Shown here piece by piece: positions 8,731 to 17,731 of a DNA stretch of 64,000 nt. Both the position numbers and the translations under genes were made by a program. The DNA is from Clostridia bacterium (GTDB taxonomy: Bacteria; Bacillota; Clostridia; Christensenellales; UMGS416): NCBI GenBank assembly GCA_016938675.1, contig JAFGUF010000031.1, positions 62,001 through 126,000 on the forward strand, given 5' to 3'. The first letter of the stretch is position 1, and each line of letters starts with the position of its first letter. The notes beneath the pieces were generated by a model. That model had not been told where the DNA came from. It worked only from the letters and a program-made list of their open reading frames with translations, and did no database searches.

Positions 8731-9758
8731 AGAGGTCATTGCTTGACTTAGATATAAATGAGCTTAAAGAAGAGCTTTTAAAAATAGAAAATAATAAATT
8801 CAGATATAAGCAGGTCTACAGTTGGCTTCAAAAGGGCGCGTCTTTCGATGAAATGACCAATATACCGAAGAGCCTTGTTGAGATTCTGAAGGACAATTAC
8901 AGCACAGGACACGCTGGAATACACACAAAGCTGGTATCGGAAATTGACGGTACTATAAAATATATTTTTGAGCTTCACGACGGAGTGCTGGTTGAAGGGG
9001 TACTGATGCCATACGATTATGGGAACACATTCTGTATGTCTACACAGGCAGGGTGCTCAATGGCTTGCGCCTTCTGCTCATCAGCGCTCGACGGAAAAAC
9101 AAGAGACTTGACAGACGGCGACATGCTGGCCCAGATTATTGCGGTAACTAAGGATGCCGGAGGCGAAAGGCCTGTAAATAATATTGTGATGATGGGAAGC
9201 GGGGAGCCATTTGACAACTATGAAAACACTGTAAGGTTTCTGCGCAGGATAAACAGCGAAAATTCGCTCAATATCGGATTCCGCAGCATATCCTTGTCTA
9301 CTTGCGGACTGGTCGAAAAGATGGACAGGTTCACTGAGGAAAACATACCGGTTACTATGTGCATATCGCTGCATGGCGGCAACGATGAGACAAGGCAAAA
9401 GATAATGCCGATAGCAAATAAATACGCAATTGCACAGACGATAGATGCCGCAAGGCGGTATTTCAATAAAACGGGCAGAAGAATAATAATAGAATATGTG
9501 CTGATAGATGGAGTGAATGACGACAGGAAAAACGCGGAGGATTTGGCTAAGGCGATAAAGGGGCTTAACTGCAATGTAAATATTATTAGGCTTAATGAAG
9601 GCAGAGAGGGGTTTTCGCCTTCAAGCAGGAACAAAACTGCAGAATTTATCAAGGCTCTTAGTGAAAATAAAGTGAAAGCAATATTGAGAAGAAACATGGG
9701 CTCGGATGTAAATGGTGCGTGCGGGCAACTAAGACATAACATAATAGGGGAAGATTAA
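8727..9758 (+). CDS. rlmN: dual-specificity 23S rRNA/tRNA adenine-C2 methyltransferase (radical SAM)
   Basis: It makes m2A2503 in 23S rRNA and m2A37 in some tRNAs. The 343-residue protein has an N-terminal RNA-binding region and a radical SAM barrel with the CX3CX2C cluster motif CSMACAFC. The methylated and resolving cysteines of the RlmN ping-pong mechanism correspond to the C-terminal GACGQLR motif and the upstream STCGL segment. MGSGEPFDN is the family glycine-rich motif, where most RlmN have MGMGEPL. It overlaps rsmB by 4 bp and prpC by one base. Confidence 0.95.
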   Translation: MKRSLLDLDINELKEELLKIENNKFRYKQVYSWLQKGASFDEMTNIPKSLVEILKDNYSTGHAGIHTKLVSEIDGTIKYIFELHDGVLVEGVLMPYDYGNTFCMSTQAGCSMACAFCSSALDGKTRDLTDGDMLAQIIAVTKDAGGERPVNNIVMMGSGEPFDNYENTVRFLRRINSENSLNIGFRSISLSTCGLVEKMDRFTEENIPVTMCISLHGGNDETRQKIMPIANKYAIAQTIDAARRYFNKTGRRIIIEYVLIDGVNDDRKNAEDLAKAIKGLNCNVNIIRLNEGREGFSPSSRNKTAEFIKALSENKVKAILRRNMGSDVNGACGQLRHNIIGED

Positions 9759-10528
9759 TGCTGCTTGGAAAATTTAAAAAGAAAGCCTGTATAGATATAA
9801 TAGGTGATACAAATATCGGCAGTGTCCGAAGTAATAACCAGGATTATTTCTATACGCCAAAGCCGGGGGACAAAATAACCCTGGCTATTGTAGCGGATGG
9901 AATGGGAGGATATAAAGGCGGAGATGTGGCCAGTGAGCTCTGTGTAAACACCATTGTAAGGTTCATAAACAGGAAATACAGCAAGAAAACTGACATTGAG
10001 GAATTGCTCTATGAGAGCGTAAATATCGCAAATATCGCAGTATATGACAGAGCAAGCGAGAGCGAATACTTACGAGGAATGGGTACAACATTAATTATGG
10101 CTGCATTTGTAGGAAGAACGGTTTATGTGCTGAATGTCGGCGATTCACGGGCTTATCATATTTCCGCGGACTATAAGGCGAAACAGATAACGGATGACCA
10201 TACTCTAGTGCAGGAATACATAAACCTGGGCAAGATAACAAAAGAAGAGGCAAAAACCCATAATTACAGACATGTAATAACAAGGGCTATAGGCACGGAA
10301 AAGCGCGTGATGGTGGATATGTTCAAGCTTGAAATTAAGCCCGGGGAGCACATTCTGCTATGCTCGGACGGTATGTATGAATATATCGAAATCAGGATGA
10401 TTGAAAAAATAATGGAAGCGGCATCAGACAGAAAGAGCGCGATAAAGACGCTGATGGATATGTCCAATCAGGCCGGCGGATCCGACAATATAACAGTTGT
10501 TATAGCTACAAATAAAGAAAGCGAGTAG
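9758..10528 (+). CDS. prpC: PP2C-family serine/threonine protein phosphatase
   Basis: The 256-residue protein has the metal-binding aspartates of PP2C phosphatases in SVRSNNQDYF, VADGMGGYKGGD, LNVGDSRAY, LCSDGMYEY and GGSDNIT. It is the partner that reverses phosphorylation by the PASTA kinase encoded 4 bp downstream. This gene pair next to rsgA and rpe is conserved across Firmicutes and links cell-wall sensing to translation and growth. Confidence 0.94.
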   Translation: MLLGKFKKKACIDIIGDTNIGSVRSNNQDYFYTPKPGDKITLAIVADGMGGYKGGDVASELCVNTIVRFINRKYSKKTDIEELLYESVNIANIAVYDRASESEYLRGMGTTLIMAAFVGRTVYVLNVGDSRAYHISADYKAKQITDDHTLVQEYINLGKITKEEAKTHNYRHVITRAIGTEKRVMVDMFKLEIKPGEHILLCSDGMYEYIEIRMIEKIMEAASDRKSAIKTLMDMSNQAGGSDNITVVIATNKESE

Positions 10529-10532
10529 CCGC

Positions 10533-12548
10533 ATGAAGCAAAGGGTATTAAACAGCAAGTACGCCATTCACTCGGTAATAGGCAAGGGAGGAATGGCTAT
10601 AGTATATAAAGGCGAAAACATAGATACAAATGAAGTAATCGCTATAAAGATGCTCAAGGAAGAGTTCCTCGATAATAAAGAGTTCGTTGCTATGTTTGAA
10701 AAGGAAGCTGAAATTGCCAAATTCGTAAGGCATGTGAACATGGTAAACACTTATGATGTAGGAATATCCGACGGCTGTCCATATATGATAATGGAATATG
10801 TTCAGGGCAGGACGCTGAAGGAATATATCAACATGAAAGGCATAATTCCTGAGGATGAAGCTATAGATATTGCGATTCAAGCGTGTGATGCGATGATATA
10901 CGCGCATGACAAAAAACTGATCCACAGGGATATAAAATCGCAGAATATACTTCTTAACAAAGACGGAATAGTTAAAGTGGGCGACTTTGGCATTGCCAGA
11001 ATGACAACATCCGCTACCATGACAATGGGCGGTTCAAATGTACTGGGCTCTGTGCACTATATGTCGCCTGAGCAGGCGATGGGAAACGTAGTAGACCATA
11101 CAACTGATATATACTCATTAGGTATAGTAATGTATGAAATGCTGACAGGAACACTGCCTTTTAAGGGCGACACCCCTGTTACAATAGCTCTTAAGCACGT
11201 GAATGACGGCTTGCCTTCGCCAATGACCAAAAACCACGAATTGTCCGAATCACTCAACAAAATAATAATGAAAGCCGCTAATAAGCATAAGGACTCAAGG
11301 TACCAGTCTGCCCAGGAGCTTAAAGAAGATTTGCTCAAATCCATGGAGGATAAGACTGGCAGCTTTGTAGAAATATTCACCGATGAAGGGGACACCAAGG
11401 AAATACCGGTGATTAAAAAAGAAAATGTTACAGCTAAGCATTCAGGAGCCGCAAATGGCGAGGAGCCACTCAATGAGAATGCAAACAAACCGAAAGAGAT
11501 AACAGATATCGGTTGGTATGAGAGCGAAACCCTGCGTCAGAATGACCAGGATACGATTCACAGGATAAAGGCGGCATCAAGGACCAGAAAGATAGTGACA
11601 ACTGTACTTGCAGGCGTGATATTGATAATTACAGCATTAGTATTGCTATTAATATTTGGTGACACAGGAGACAGAGTAACGACTTTAAATCAAAAAATCG
11701 AAGTCCCTGATGTGGAAAAGACCCTTGTAGATGAGGCAACAAAGACGATAAAGGCCAATGGCTTTAACTATGTGATTGATTATGTAGAAGATGATGCATA
11801 TGCTGAAGGAATAGTAATATCCCAATCTCCCAAGGGAGGAATGATGGTAGAAAGCAGCATAGTGATAAACCTGAAGGTAAGCAAGGGGCCCGAGCTTTTT
11901 GCTGTTCCGGATATTACGAACATATCATTTACTGAAGCCATAGCGATCATAGAAGAGGCAGGCTTTGAAGTCGGCGATGTATCACTGGAAGTATCCGATC
12001 TGCCTAAGGAGTATGTCGTGCGACAGGAGCCTAAGGCAGGCACTGATATACCAATCGGGGAGAAAGTGGACATATGGATAGCCACTCAGCAGGATACCAC
12101 CATACCAATTATGCCAAACGTTGTTGGCAGGACGCTTGAGGAGGCTATTTACCTATTAGATAGTATTGATATTGGAATAGATAGAATTGAGGTAATACCT
12201 ATCGACAGCGGGTATTCAGAGAATATCGTAATATATCATGAGCCTGAGGCAGATATTGTAATAGAAGATGGACAGAAAATAGTACTATATGTAAGCAACG
12301 GCATGGAGGAAAAGTACAGCATAGATAAAACCTTGCTTCTGTCGCTTACTGCTGAGACAACTAAGGTGCGCATTGTATATATAGATGAGGGCAACCCACA
12401 GGTAGTCTATGAGAAAACTCTTGCGAAAGGCGACCATAACATTAAGCTGACATTTTACACAAACACCCCCGGTGATAAGGACATAATAATTTACTATGAC
12501 GGAGTTGAATCGGGGCATGACAGGGTTACATTTGAGGTATTGGATTGA
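10533..12548 (+). CDS. prkC: PASTA-domain serine/threonine protein kinase
   Basis: This 671-residue membrane kinase has a cytoplasmic Hanks-type kinase domain: the GKGGMA loop, Lys39 in IAIKML, His131-Arg132-Asp133 in HRDIKSQN and Asp151-Phe-Gly with a threonine-rich activation loop. A linker is followed by one transmembrane helix at about 352-374. Three extracellular PASTA repeats cover about residues 389-590, ending with a beta-rich C-terminal domain (about 591-671). PASTA repeats bind muropeptides or lipid II, and the kinase controls dormancy exit and wall synthesis in relatives. It overlaps the rsgA start. Confidence 0.94.
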   Translation: MKQRVLNSKYAIHSVIGKGGMAIVYKGENIDTNEVIAIKMLKEEFLDNKEFVAMFEKEAEIAKFVRHVNMVNTYDVGISDGCPYMIMEYVQGRTLKEYINMKGIIPEDEAIDIAIQACDAMIYAHDKKLIHRDIKSQNILLNKDGIVKVGDFGIARMTTSATMTMGGSNVLGSVHYMSPEQAMGNVVDHTTDIYSLGIVMYEMLTGTLPFKGDTPVTIALKHVNDGLPSPMTKNHELSESLNKIIMKAANKHKDSRYQSAQELKEDLLKSMEDKTGSFVEIFTDEGDTKEIPVIKKENVTAKHSGAANGEEPLNENANKPKEITDIGWYESETLRQNDQDTIHRIKAASRTRKIVTTVLAGVILIITALVLLLIFGDTGDRVTTLNQKIEVPDVEKTLVDEATKTIKANGFNYVIDYVEDDAYAEGIVISQSPKGGMMVESSIVINLKVSKGPELFAVPDITNISFTEAIAIIEEAGFEVGDVSLEVSDLPKEYVVRQEPKAGTDIPIGEKVDIWIATQQDTTIPIMPNVVGRTLEEAIYLLDSIDIGIDRIEVIPIDSGYSENIVIYHEPEADIVIEDGQKIVLYVSNGMEEKYSIDKTLLLSLTAETTKVRIVYIDEGNPQVVYEKTLAKGDHNIKLTFYTNTPGDKDIIIYYDGVESGHDRVTFEVLD

Positions 12549-13435
12549 GCATGGATGAAGCGAAAACCGGAAGGATTATTCAGGGAATCGGCGGATACTA
12601 CACAGTTGTAGATGGAGAAGAAACCCATATCTGCAGGGCGAGAGGAAATTTCCGTGCGAGGAACATAACGCCGATGGTAGGAGACTATGTGGAGTATCTG
12701 CCGTCTACGGACGAAAAAGAGGGCTATATTACTGATATAATAGACAGGAAAAACCATCTAATGAGGCCAATGGTTGCAAATATTGATATGCTGATAATAG
12801 TAATTGCACCGGAAAGCCCCAAGCCGGACCTCAACTTGGTGGATATACTTCTGATAAATGCTGAGAAAATAGGCGCGGATGTATGCCTGGCTGTAAACAA
12901 GGCCGACCTTAACAAAAAAGAAGCAAAAAAAACTACGGATATGTATAGGCATCTCAATAAGAGATTTATTATCAGCGCAAAATCAAAAAAAGGCATAAGA
13001 AAATTCGAAAAAGCAATTGAAGGGAAAACAATATGCTTTGCCGGGCAGTCCGCTGTGGGCAAGTCATCAATATTAAACAGGCTCCTTCCGGGAGTAGACC
13101 TAGTAACTGGAGAACTGAGCGCAAAGACCCAGAGGGGTAAGCACACTACAAGGCAGGCAAACCTTTTAAAATATGGTGATGGGTATGTGGTTGACTCTCC
13201 GGGATTTTCTATGCTGGAGCTGGAAATAGAAGACCCGAATAATATAAAGGACTATTATCCTGATTTTAGGCAGCATTCGCAAGGATGCAAATTTGCAGGA
13301 TGCCTGCACTACAGCGAGCCGGACTGTGCCGTTATTGAGGCTGTGGAGCATGGTAAAATAGACAAAGATAGACATGAGAGATATAAAAAAATATTTGAGC
13401 AGATGAACGAAAGGTGGAAAAAGCGATATGGTTAA
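12545..13435 (+). CDS. rsgA: ribosome small subunit-dependent GTPase A
   Basis: RsgA (YloQ/YjeQ) is a circularly permuted GTPase in late 30S assembly. The 296-residue protein has an N-terminal OB fold, then G-motifs in permuted order: NKADL (G4), GQSAVGKSS (G1, about residue 166) and DSPGF (G3). A C-terminal zinc knuckle CKFAGCLHYSEPDC follows. The TTG at 12545 overlaps the prkC stop and sits 7 nt after GAGG; an ATG two codons later is too far (13 nt), so TTG is preferred. It overlaps rpe by 8 bp. Confidence 0.94.
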   Translation: MSMDEAKTGRIIQGIGGYYTVVDGEETHICRARGNFRARNITPMVGDYVEYLPSTDEKEGYITDIIDRKNHLMRPMVANIDMLIIVIAPESPKPDLNLVDILLINAEKIGADVCLAVNKADLNKKEAKKTTDMYRHLNKRFIISAKSKKGIRKFEKAIEGKTICFAGQSAVGKSSILNRLLPGVDLVTGELSAKTQRGKHTTRQANLLKYGDGYVVDSPGFSMLELEIEDPNNIKDYYPDFRQHSQGCKFAGCLHYSEPDCAVIEAVEHGKIDKDRHERYKKIFEQMNERWKKRYG

Positions 13436-14075
13436 AATTGCACCATCTATACTAAAAGCTGATTTTATGAAGATGGAGAAAACAATAAGAAAGCTGGAAA
13501 AGGGCGGCAGCGATTATATACACTTGGACATAATGGATGGCAGTTTTGTAGATGCTATTACAATCGGACCGAAAATTGTTGGCGATATAAAGATGATTAC
13601 TAGAGTCCCTTTGGATGTACACTTGATGATAGTGAATCCTGACAAGCACATTGAAGCCTTTGCCGATGCTGGGGCAGATAATATTACCATTCATGCAGAG
13701 GCCGTAAGCGATATTAAAAAAAGCTTGGAAGCAATAAAAAATAAAGGTATAAAATGCGCTGTATCTATAAAACCGAATACCCCAGTTGAGAGTATAGAGA
13801 ATGTATTAGAGGTTGTAGACATGGTACTGATTATGACGGTGGAACCGGGCAAAGGCGGGCAGGCACTTATTGAGGATACGCTTGATAAGGTAGCTGCACT
13901 CAAAAAAATTCGCGCCGAGAAAAAGTATTCCTTCATGATTGAAGTTGACGGGGGAATAAGCATAGAAACGCGGGATGCAGCTGTCTTAGCAGGAGCAGAC
14001 GTACTGGTGGTTGGCAACGCAATAACAAGCCAAAAAAACTATAAAAAAGTAATTAAGCAGCTAAAGGGCATATGA
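13428..14075 (+). CDS. rpe: ribulose-phosphate 3-epimerase
   Basis: It interconverts ribulose 5-phosphate and xylulose 5-phosphate in the pentose phosphate pathway. The 215-residue TIM-barrel protein shows the family motifs APSILKADF, HLDIMDGSFV (metal-binding His and Asp), VDVHLMI-like PLDVHLMIVNPD, VEPGKGGQ and the phosphate-binding EVDGGIS...VVGNAI. The position after rsgA is classical for Firmicutes. It overlaps both neighbours. Confidence 0.95.
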   Translation: MVKIAPSILKADFMKMEKTIRKLEKGGSDYIHLDIMDGSFVDAITIGPKIVGDIKMITRVPLDVHLMIVNPDKHIEAFADAGADNITIHAEAVSDIKKSLEAIKNKGIKCAVSIKPNTPVESIENVLEVVDMVLIMTVEPGKGGQALIEDTLDKVAALKKIRAEKKYSFMIEVDGGISIETRDAAVLAGADVLVVGNAITSQKNYKKVIKQLKGI

Positions 14076-14713
14076 TGAACTGCGTTATAATACTGAACGG
14101 AGATAAAACATATACATCGGAAGCAGAAAAAATTATTGAAAATTCGCAATTGGTGATATGTGCTGATGGCGGAGCAAAGTGGGCAAGCGACCAAAAAATA
14201 TCTATCGACGTTATTATCGGAGATATGGACTCAATTGATGAAAATTTATTAAGTGGATATATACAAACGCAGACGAAGATCATAAGAGTCCCTAAAGAAA
14301 AAGATGAAACCGACGGCGTGCTTGCAGTGGATTACGCGATTAAGGCAGGTGCGAAGTGTGTGAATATACTTGGCGCTGAGGGCGGCAGGATGGACCATCA
14401 GCTGGGCAACATAATGCTGCTTAAAAGGCTGCAGGAGGCCGGCTGCGAAGGAAAGTTGATTTTAAAAGGCGGCTATGCCTTTATGGCCGATAAGGCTATT
14501 GAGTTTTCATGCAGAGCAGGAGATATTGTATCAATAGTTCCCTTTGGAGGAGAATTGGTAATAAAGTCATCGGAAGGCCTAAAATACAAAATAACAGACG
14601 ATACGCCTTTCAGCTATAGCTATCCGGTGGGCGTCAGCAACATAGCTGCCAAAGAAAATATTAAAATTGAAATTGAAGAAGGAAACGCGCTGATATTTTG
14701 CTATAATATATAA
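14072..14713 (+). CDS. thiN: thiamine pyrophosphokinase
   Basis: It makes thiamine diphosphate from thiamine and ATP. The 213-residue protein has the catalytic-domain motifs ICADGGAKW, VIIGDMDSID and PKEKDETDG, followed by GGRMDHQLGN, and a C-terminal beta-sandwich thiamine-binding domain. Last gene of the operon that starts at priA; it overlaps the rpe stop (ATGATGA, two adjacent possible ATGs at 14072 and 14075). An AT-rich stretch follows but I see no clear terminator hairpin. Confidence 0.93.
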   Translation: MMNCVIILNGDKTYTSEAEKIIENSQLVICADGGAKWASDQKISIDVIIGDMDSIDENLLSGYIQTQTKIIRVPKEKDETDGVLAVDYAIKAGAKCVNILGAEGGRMDHQLGNIMLLKRLQEAGCEGKLILKGGYAFMADKAIEFSCRAGDIVSIVPFGGELVIKSSEGLKYKITDDTPFSYSYPVGVSNIAAKENIKIEIEEGNALIFCYNI

Positions 14714-14802
14714 GAAAGCATAAAAAAATTTATCTTTTTATAGAAAAAATTTAAAAATATAATAGTAAATGTATAATTGCATTTAGAAAGCAGGGTAATG
14801 AC

Positions 14803-16548
14803 ATGAAAAGAAAGAATATAGTCGGGCTTATTGCGCTTTTATTAATAGGGGCTCTTGCGTTTGCAGGCTGCGTGCCTTCAATATATTCAAAAGGGGTCGA
14901 TTATGGTGATTTTCCGGACAGGAAAATACCCATTTATGATGACGCTGTAGTATTTTCTTTTGATGGCAGCAAGACTGAATGCGAAATTGAATACGGAACA
15001 GGCGGAACAATAGAGGATATTACCGAGTTCTATCAGAAGGAGCTGGATGATGAAGACTATACAATACTGTGGGAAAGCGACAGCTACAAAGATGAATATT
15101 ATGTGGAAGGATATATTGAAGATATATATTTTGAGATAGAGGCAGAGGAAGCACCTGCAAAGCTGGAGAGGTATTTCTCAACCACTGTAAAAATTACAGT
15201 TGAGCCGTATATAGAAGAGGAAGAAGAGAAGGCTGTGCCTGAAGAAGATGAAAAGGCTGAGGCGACACCGGAAGAAAAAGAAGATGCGGAAGAAACCATA
15301 AAAGTGCCTTCGGACTTTAATCCCAGCAGGTTGGACGAGAAAAGGATTGCAGACTTTAACTGGGACAATATACCGCAAGAGATAAAAACAAAATTCGACG
15401 AAGGAATGGATTATTACGAAGAGGAAAACTATAAATTAGCCGCCGAAATATTTTTGGAATGCGCCGAGGCAGGGCATCCCACTGCAATGGGCATGATAGG
15501 AGACTGCTACTATTTCGGTGAGGGGAAACAGGAGGATGTGGAAAAGGCAGTATACTGGTACACGCGCGGCGCATGGCTGGGGGATGAATCATCGCAGTAC
15601 AGCCTGGCATATGCTTATATTTACGGAGAAAGCGTGGAACAGGATACTGAGCTTGGAATATTCATAATGGAGTGCGCGGCAAATCAAGGATATTTATATG
15701 CGCAGGATTATTTGGGATGGAGCTATGAGTCGGGCATTTATACTGAAAGAGACATTAAGCAAGCAGCATACTGGTACGCTATGGCTGCTGAGCAGGAGGA
15801 CATAGAAGCCATCATGTGGATGGTAGAATACTGCATGTTCGGAACAGAAGAAACAGACCCGGACTATGAGCAAGCTATTAAGTACCTCGAAATGGGAATG
15901 GAGCAGGCAAACAGCACAGCCTATTACTATATGGCCCAGTGCTACTATAACGGATATTACTACGAAGTGGACTTCGAAAAGGCAGTGGAATACCTGCAGC
16001 CGGCGCTGGAGGATGAATACGATTGGGCGCAGGCCATGATGGGATGGATGTACTACGAGGGCGAAGGCGTGGAGCAAAGCTATGAGCAGGCGGCATATTA
16101 CTATGAGCTTGCAGCGGAGCAAGGCAACCCTATGGGCATGAACAACTACGGTGACCTTTTCGAGACAGGACTTGGCGTGGAGCAGGATTACGATTTAGCC
16201 TTCCTATGGTACTCTAGGGCTGCCAATTACGGCGGCGACGTCGCCCAATATAACATGGGACATTTCTACTATGAAGGCTGGAGCGTAGAAAGAGACTACG
16301 AAAGGGCTGTTTACTGGTTTAAGCTATCAGCCGACCAGGGGTATGACGAATCGCAGTTCAGCCTAGGCAGATGCTATGAAAATGGCGAAGGCGTGGAGCA
16401 GGACCTATCGCTCGCAAAATACTGGTATCAGTTGGCGGCAGACCAGGGCCATGCAGACGCGACAGCAGCTCTGGAAGGAATGGAGGACGTGGAAGCAGCG
16501 ACCGAACCGGAGAAAGAAGAGCCTGACCAAGAGTGGAATATGGTATAA
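14803..16548 (+). CDS. Sel1-repeat lipoprotein
   Basis: The 581-residue protein has a lipoprotein signal peptide ending in the lipobox AFAGC (Cys at about residue 23), so it should be anchored on the outer face of the membrane. A small domain (about 25-130) is followed by a strongly acidic Glu-rich linker (about 140-165). Nine or ten Sel1-like repeats of about 36 residues follow, with the typical A-x-x-W/Y-Y-x-x-A-A-x-Q-G pattern and a very high Tyr, Glu and Asp content. Sel1 repeats are protein-interaction scaffolds. Its partner is not evident. It is probably transcribed separately from the upstream operon. Confidence 0.88.
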   Translation: MKRKNIVGLIALLLIGALAFAGCVPSIYSKGVDYGDFPDRKIPIYDDAVVFSFDGSKTECEIEYGTGGTIEDITEFYQKELDDEDYTILWESDSYKDEYYVEGYIEDIYFEIEAEEAPAKLERYFSTTVKITVEPYIEEEEEKAVPEEDEKAEATPEEKEDAEETIKVPSDFNPSRLDEKRIADFNWDNIPQEIKTKFDEGMDYYEEENYKLAAEIFLECAEAGHPTAMGMIGDCYYFGEGKQEDVEKAVYWYTRGAWLGDESSQYSLAYAYIYGESVEQDTELGIFIMECAANQGYLYAQDYLGWSYESGIYTERDIKQAAYWYAMAAEQEDIEAIMWMVEYCMFGTEETDPDYEQAIKYLEMGMEQANSTAYYYMAQCYYNGYYYEVDFEKAVEYLQPALEDEYDWAQAMMGWMYYEGEGVEQSYEQAAYYYELAAEQGNPMGMNNYGDLFETGLGVEQDYDLAFLWYSRAANYGGDVAQYNMGHFYYEGWSVERDYERAVYWFKLSADQGYDESQFSLGRCYENGEGVEQDLSLAKYWYQLAADQGHADATAALEGMEDVEAATEPEKEEPDQEWNMV

Positions 16549-16645
16549 AATGCGGCAATCTGGAAACGGTGACCAGAAGCTGAGTACCATTGCTTACAGT
16601 GCTATATCGGCAGGTGAGTACAGGAAAGAGACTCCGTAAAAACAT

Positions 16646-16673
16646 TTGACAGCAAAAATTAGTGTGATATAAT
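16646..16673 (+). promoter_or_regulatory. consensus promoter for smpB (and probably ssrA)
   Basis: TTGACA (16646-16651), 16 bp spacer, TATAAT (16668-16673), both perfect hexamers. ssrA begins 8 nt after the smpB stop, so this promoter may also supply tmRNA. Confidence 0.75.
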
Positions 16674-16704
16674 CTAATAGCAAATAATGAGGAGGAGTGC
16701 TTTG

Positions 16705-17169
16705 ATGGCAGAGGGCGAAAAAACACTAGTGCTGAACAGAAAAGCACGACACGATTATTTTATAGAGGAGACTTTTGAAGCGGGTATTGAGCTAAAGGGT
16801 TCCGAGGTGAAATCCTGCAGGATGGGTAAAGCCAACTTTAAGGACGGATATATAAACATCAAAGATAACGAGGCTTTCCTTGTATCTTCGCATATATCCC
16901 CCTATGAAAAGGGCAGCATGTACAATCCTGACCCGGACAGAGAGAGAAGGCTGCTTCTGCATAAAAAGCAGATAACATATCTGAACGAAGCATCTCAAAA
17001 GGACGGCATGACGCTGATTCCATTGAGGCTTTACCTGAAAAAGGGTCGCGTAAAACTGGAGCTTGGAATAGCGCGCGGCAAAAAGCTATACGACAAGCGC
17101 GACAGCAAAAAGGAAGCTGACGCGAAAAGGCAGATGGACAGGGCGATGTCCAGAAATCAAAAATATTAA
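16705..17169 (+). CDS. smpB: SsrA-binding protein SmpB
   Basis: SmpB binds tmRNA and delivers it to stalled ribosomes for trans-translation. The 154-residue protein has the conserved KARHDYFIEETFEAG and ELKGSEVKSCR segments, the OB-fold core, and a basic C-terminal tail (KREADAKR-like region ending KY) that mimics the codon-anticodon interaction. The ATG at 16705 is 8 nt after GGAGGA; an ATG at 16687 has no site and would add six atypical residues. It sits directly upstream of its RNA partner. Confidence 0.95.
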   Translation: MAEGEKTLVLNRKARHDYFIEETFEAGIELKGSEVKSCRMGKANFKDGYINIKDNEAFLVSSHISPYEKGSMYNPDPDRERRLLLHKKQITYLNEASQKDGMTLIPLRLYLKKGRVKLELGIARGKKLYDKRDSKKEADAKRQMDRAMSRNQKY

Positions 17170-17176
17170 TTTATCT

Positions 17177-17545
17177 GGGGGCGTACTGGTTTTCGACGGG
17201 GTCGGGGATCTATTGTAAGCGGGTCGCAGTTTCTCAAAATCTGCGTTAAAAAAGGTGAGATTAAATTTAAATGCAGAAAATAATACACAAAATTTCGCAT
17301 TAGCAGCCGCTTAATTTAAGCCTGCCGCTCATATCCTGCGAGGCTAGCATAACAGAATAGAGCGCTAAAAAATGCTAGATGCGGCTATCTAAGCTTTGCG
17401 ATAGTCTAAGATTTATGAAGCTACTTGCAGTTATGGTTTGTCATTTTGGACGGACTGTATAGGAAATTTTTCAAAGTGACTATATCCGTAGAAAGCGATA
17501 GAGTATCGGTTTCGGACAGGGGTTCGACTCCCCTCGCCTCCACCA
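17177..17545 (+). ncRNA. ssrA: transfer-messenger RNA (tmRNA, SsrA)
   Basis: The 5' end GGGGGCG pairs with CGCCTCC at 17535-17541 to make the tRNA-like acceptor stem, followed by A and CCA (17543-17545). The 5' motif TACTGGTTTTCGACGGGG and the T arm around GGTTCGACTCC are typical. The internal reading frame is at 17273-17314, starting at a GCA resume codon and encoding AENNTQNFALAAA then TAA. RNA length is about 369 nt. The 3' end is the integration target of the following island, and its last bases are part of the left attachment site. Confidence 0.95.
17527..17545 (+). other. attL: ssrA 3' end used as attachment site
   Basis: The T-arm and acceptor-stem part of ssrA directly precedes an integrase gene. 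A decayed match lies at 38206-38237, and a 10-bp exact match (ACTCCCCTCG) lies at 34915-34924. The exact crossover point cannot be fixed from this sequence. Confidence 0.6.
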
Positions 17546-17571
17546 AAAAACCACAACATGTTGTGGTTTTT
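17546..17571 (+). terminator. terminator after ssrA, perfect palindrome
   Basis: The perfect inverted repeat AAAAACCACAACA / TGTTGTGGTTTTT (13 bp per arm) ends in a U run. It would terminate ssrA but lies on the island side of attL, so it is element-borne. Its core ACAACATGTTGT recurs at 17585-17596, followed by GTTTTTT, giving a second, weaker terminator or a shared binding site. Confidence 0.75.
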
Positions 17572-17614
17572 ATTTATATCAGATACAACATGTTGTGTTT
17601 TTTGTAATTTACGT

Positions 17615-17639
17615 GGCGGTAAACCGACAAAAAACCGCC
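17615..17639 (+). repeat. CCG(A/C)C repeats at the left end (block A)
   Basis: CCGAC (17624-17628) and CCGCC (17635-17639) are spaced 11 bp, with an inverted GGCGG at 17615-17619. The 17-mer AAACCGACAAAAAACCG (17621-17637) recurs exactly at 34563-34579. These resemble arm-type integrase sites at an element end (inference). Confidence 0.6.
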
Positions 17640-17648
17640 AAGTTTGAT

Positions 17649-17677
17649 TTGATTTGATTCATGCCTAATGATATAAT
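17649..17677 (+). promoter_or_regulatory. probable integrase promoter
   Basis: TTGATT (17649-17654), 17 bp spacer, TATAAT (17672-17677), 54 bp before the integrase ATG. It lies immediately downstream of the CCG(A/C)C repeat block, so integrase binding there could autoregulate it. Confidence 0.55.
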
Positions 17678-17731
17678 ATATGTGTCAGTAAGTGTATTAT
17701 ATGATAATATGTCTATTTGAGAGGTGACTAA

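Noticed and set aside
9218-9742. 174-codon minus-strand frame inside rlmN
   Set aside because: It is antisense to a radical SAM enzyme with all motifs intact; Leu/Ser-rich shadow translation.
15694-16122. 142-codon minus-strand open frame inside the Sel1-repeat gene
   Set aside because: It is antisense to a clear repeat protein; the openness comes from the biased Tyr/Glu/Ala codons of the repeats. No ribosome binding site.
17425-17607. 60-codon frame at the 3' end of ssrA
   Set aside because: It lies inside the folded tRNA-like part of tmRNA and reads through its terminator.
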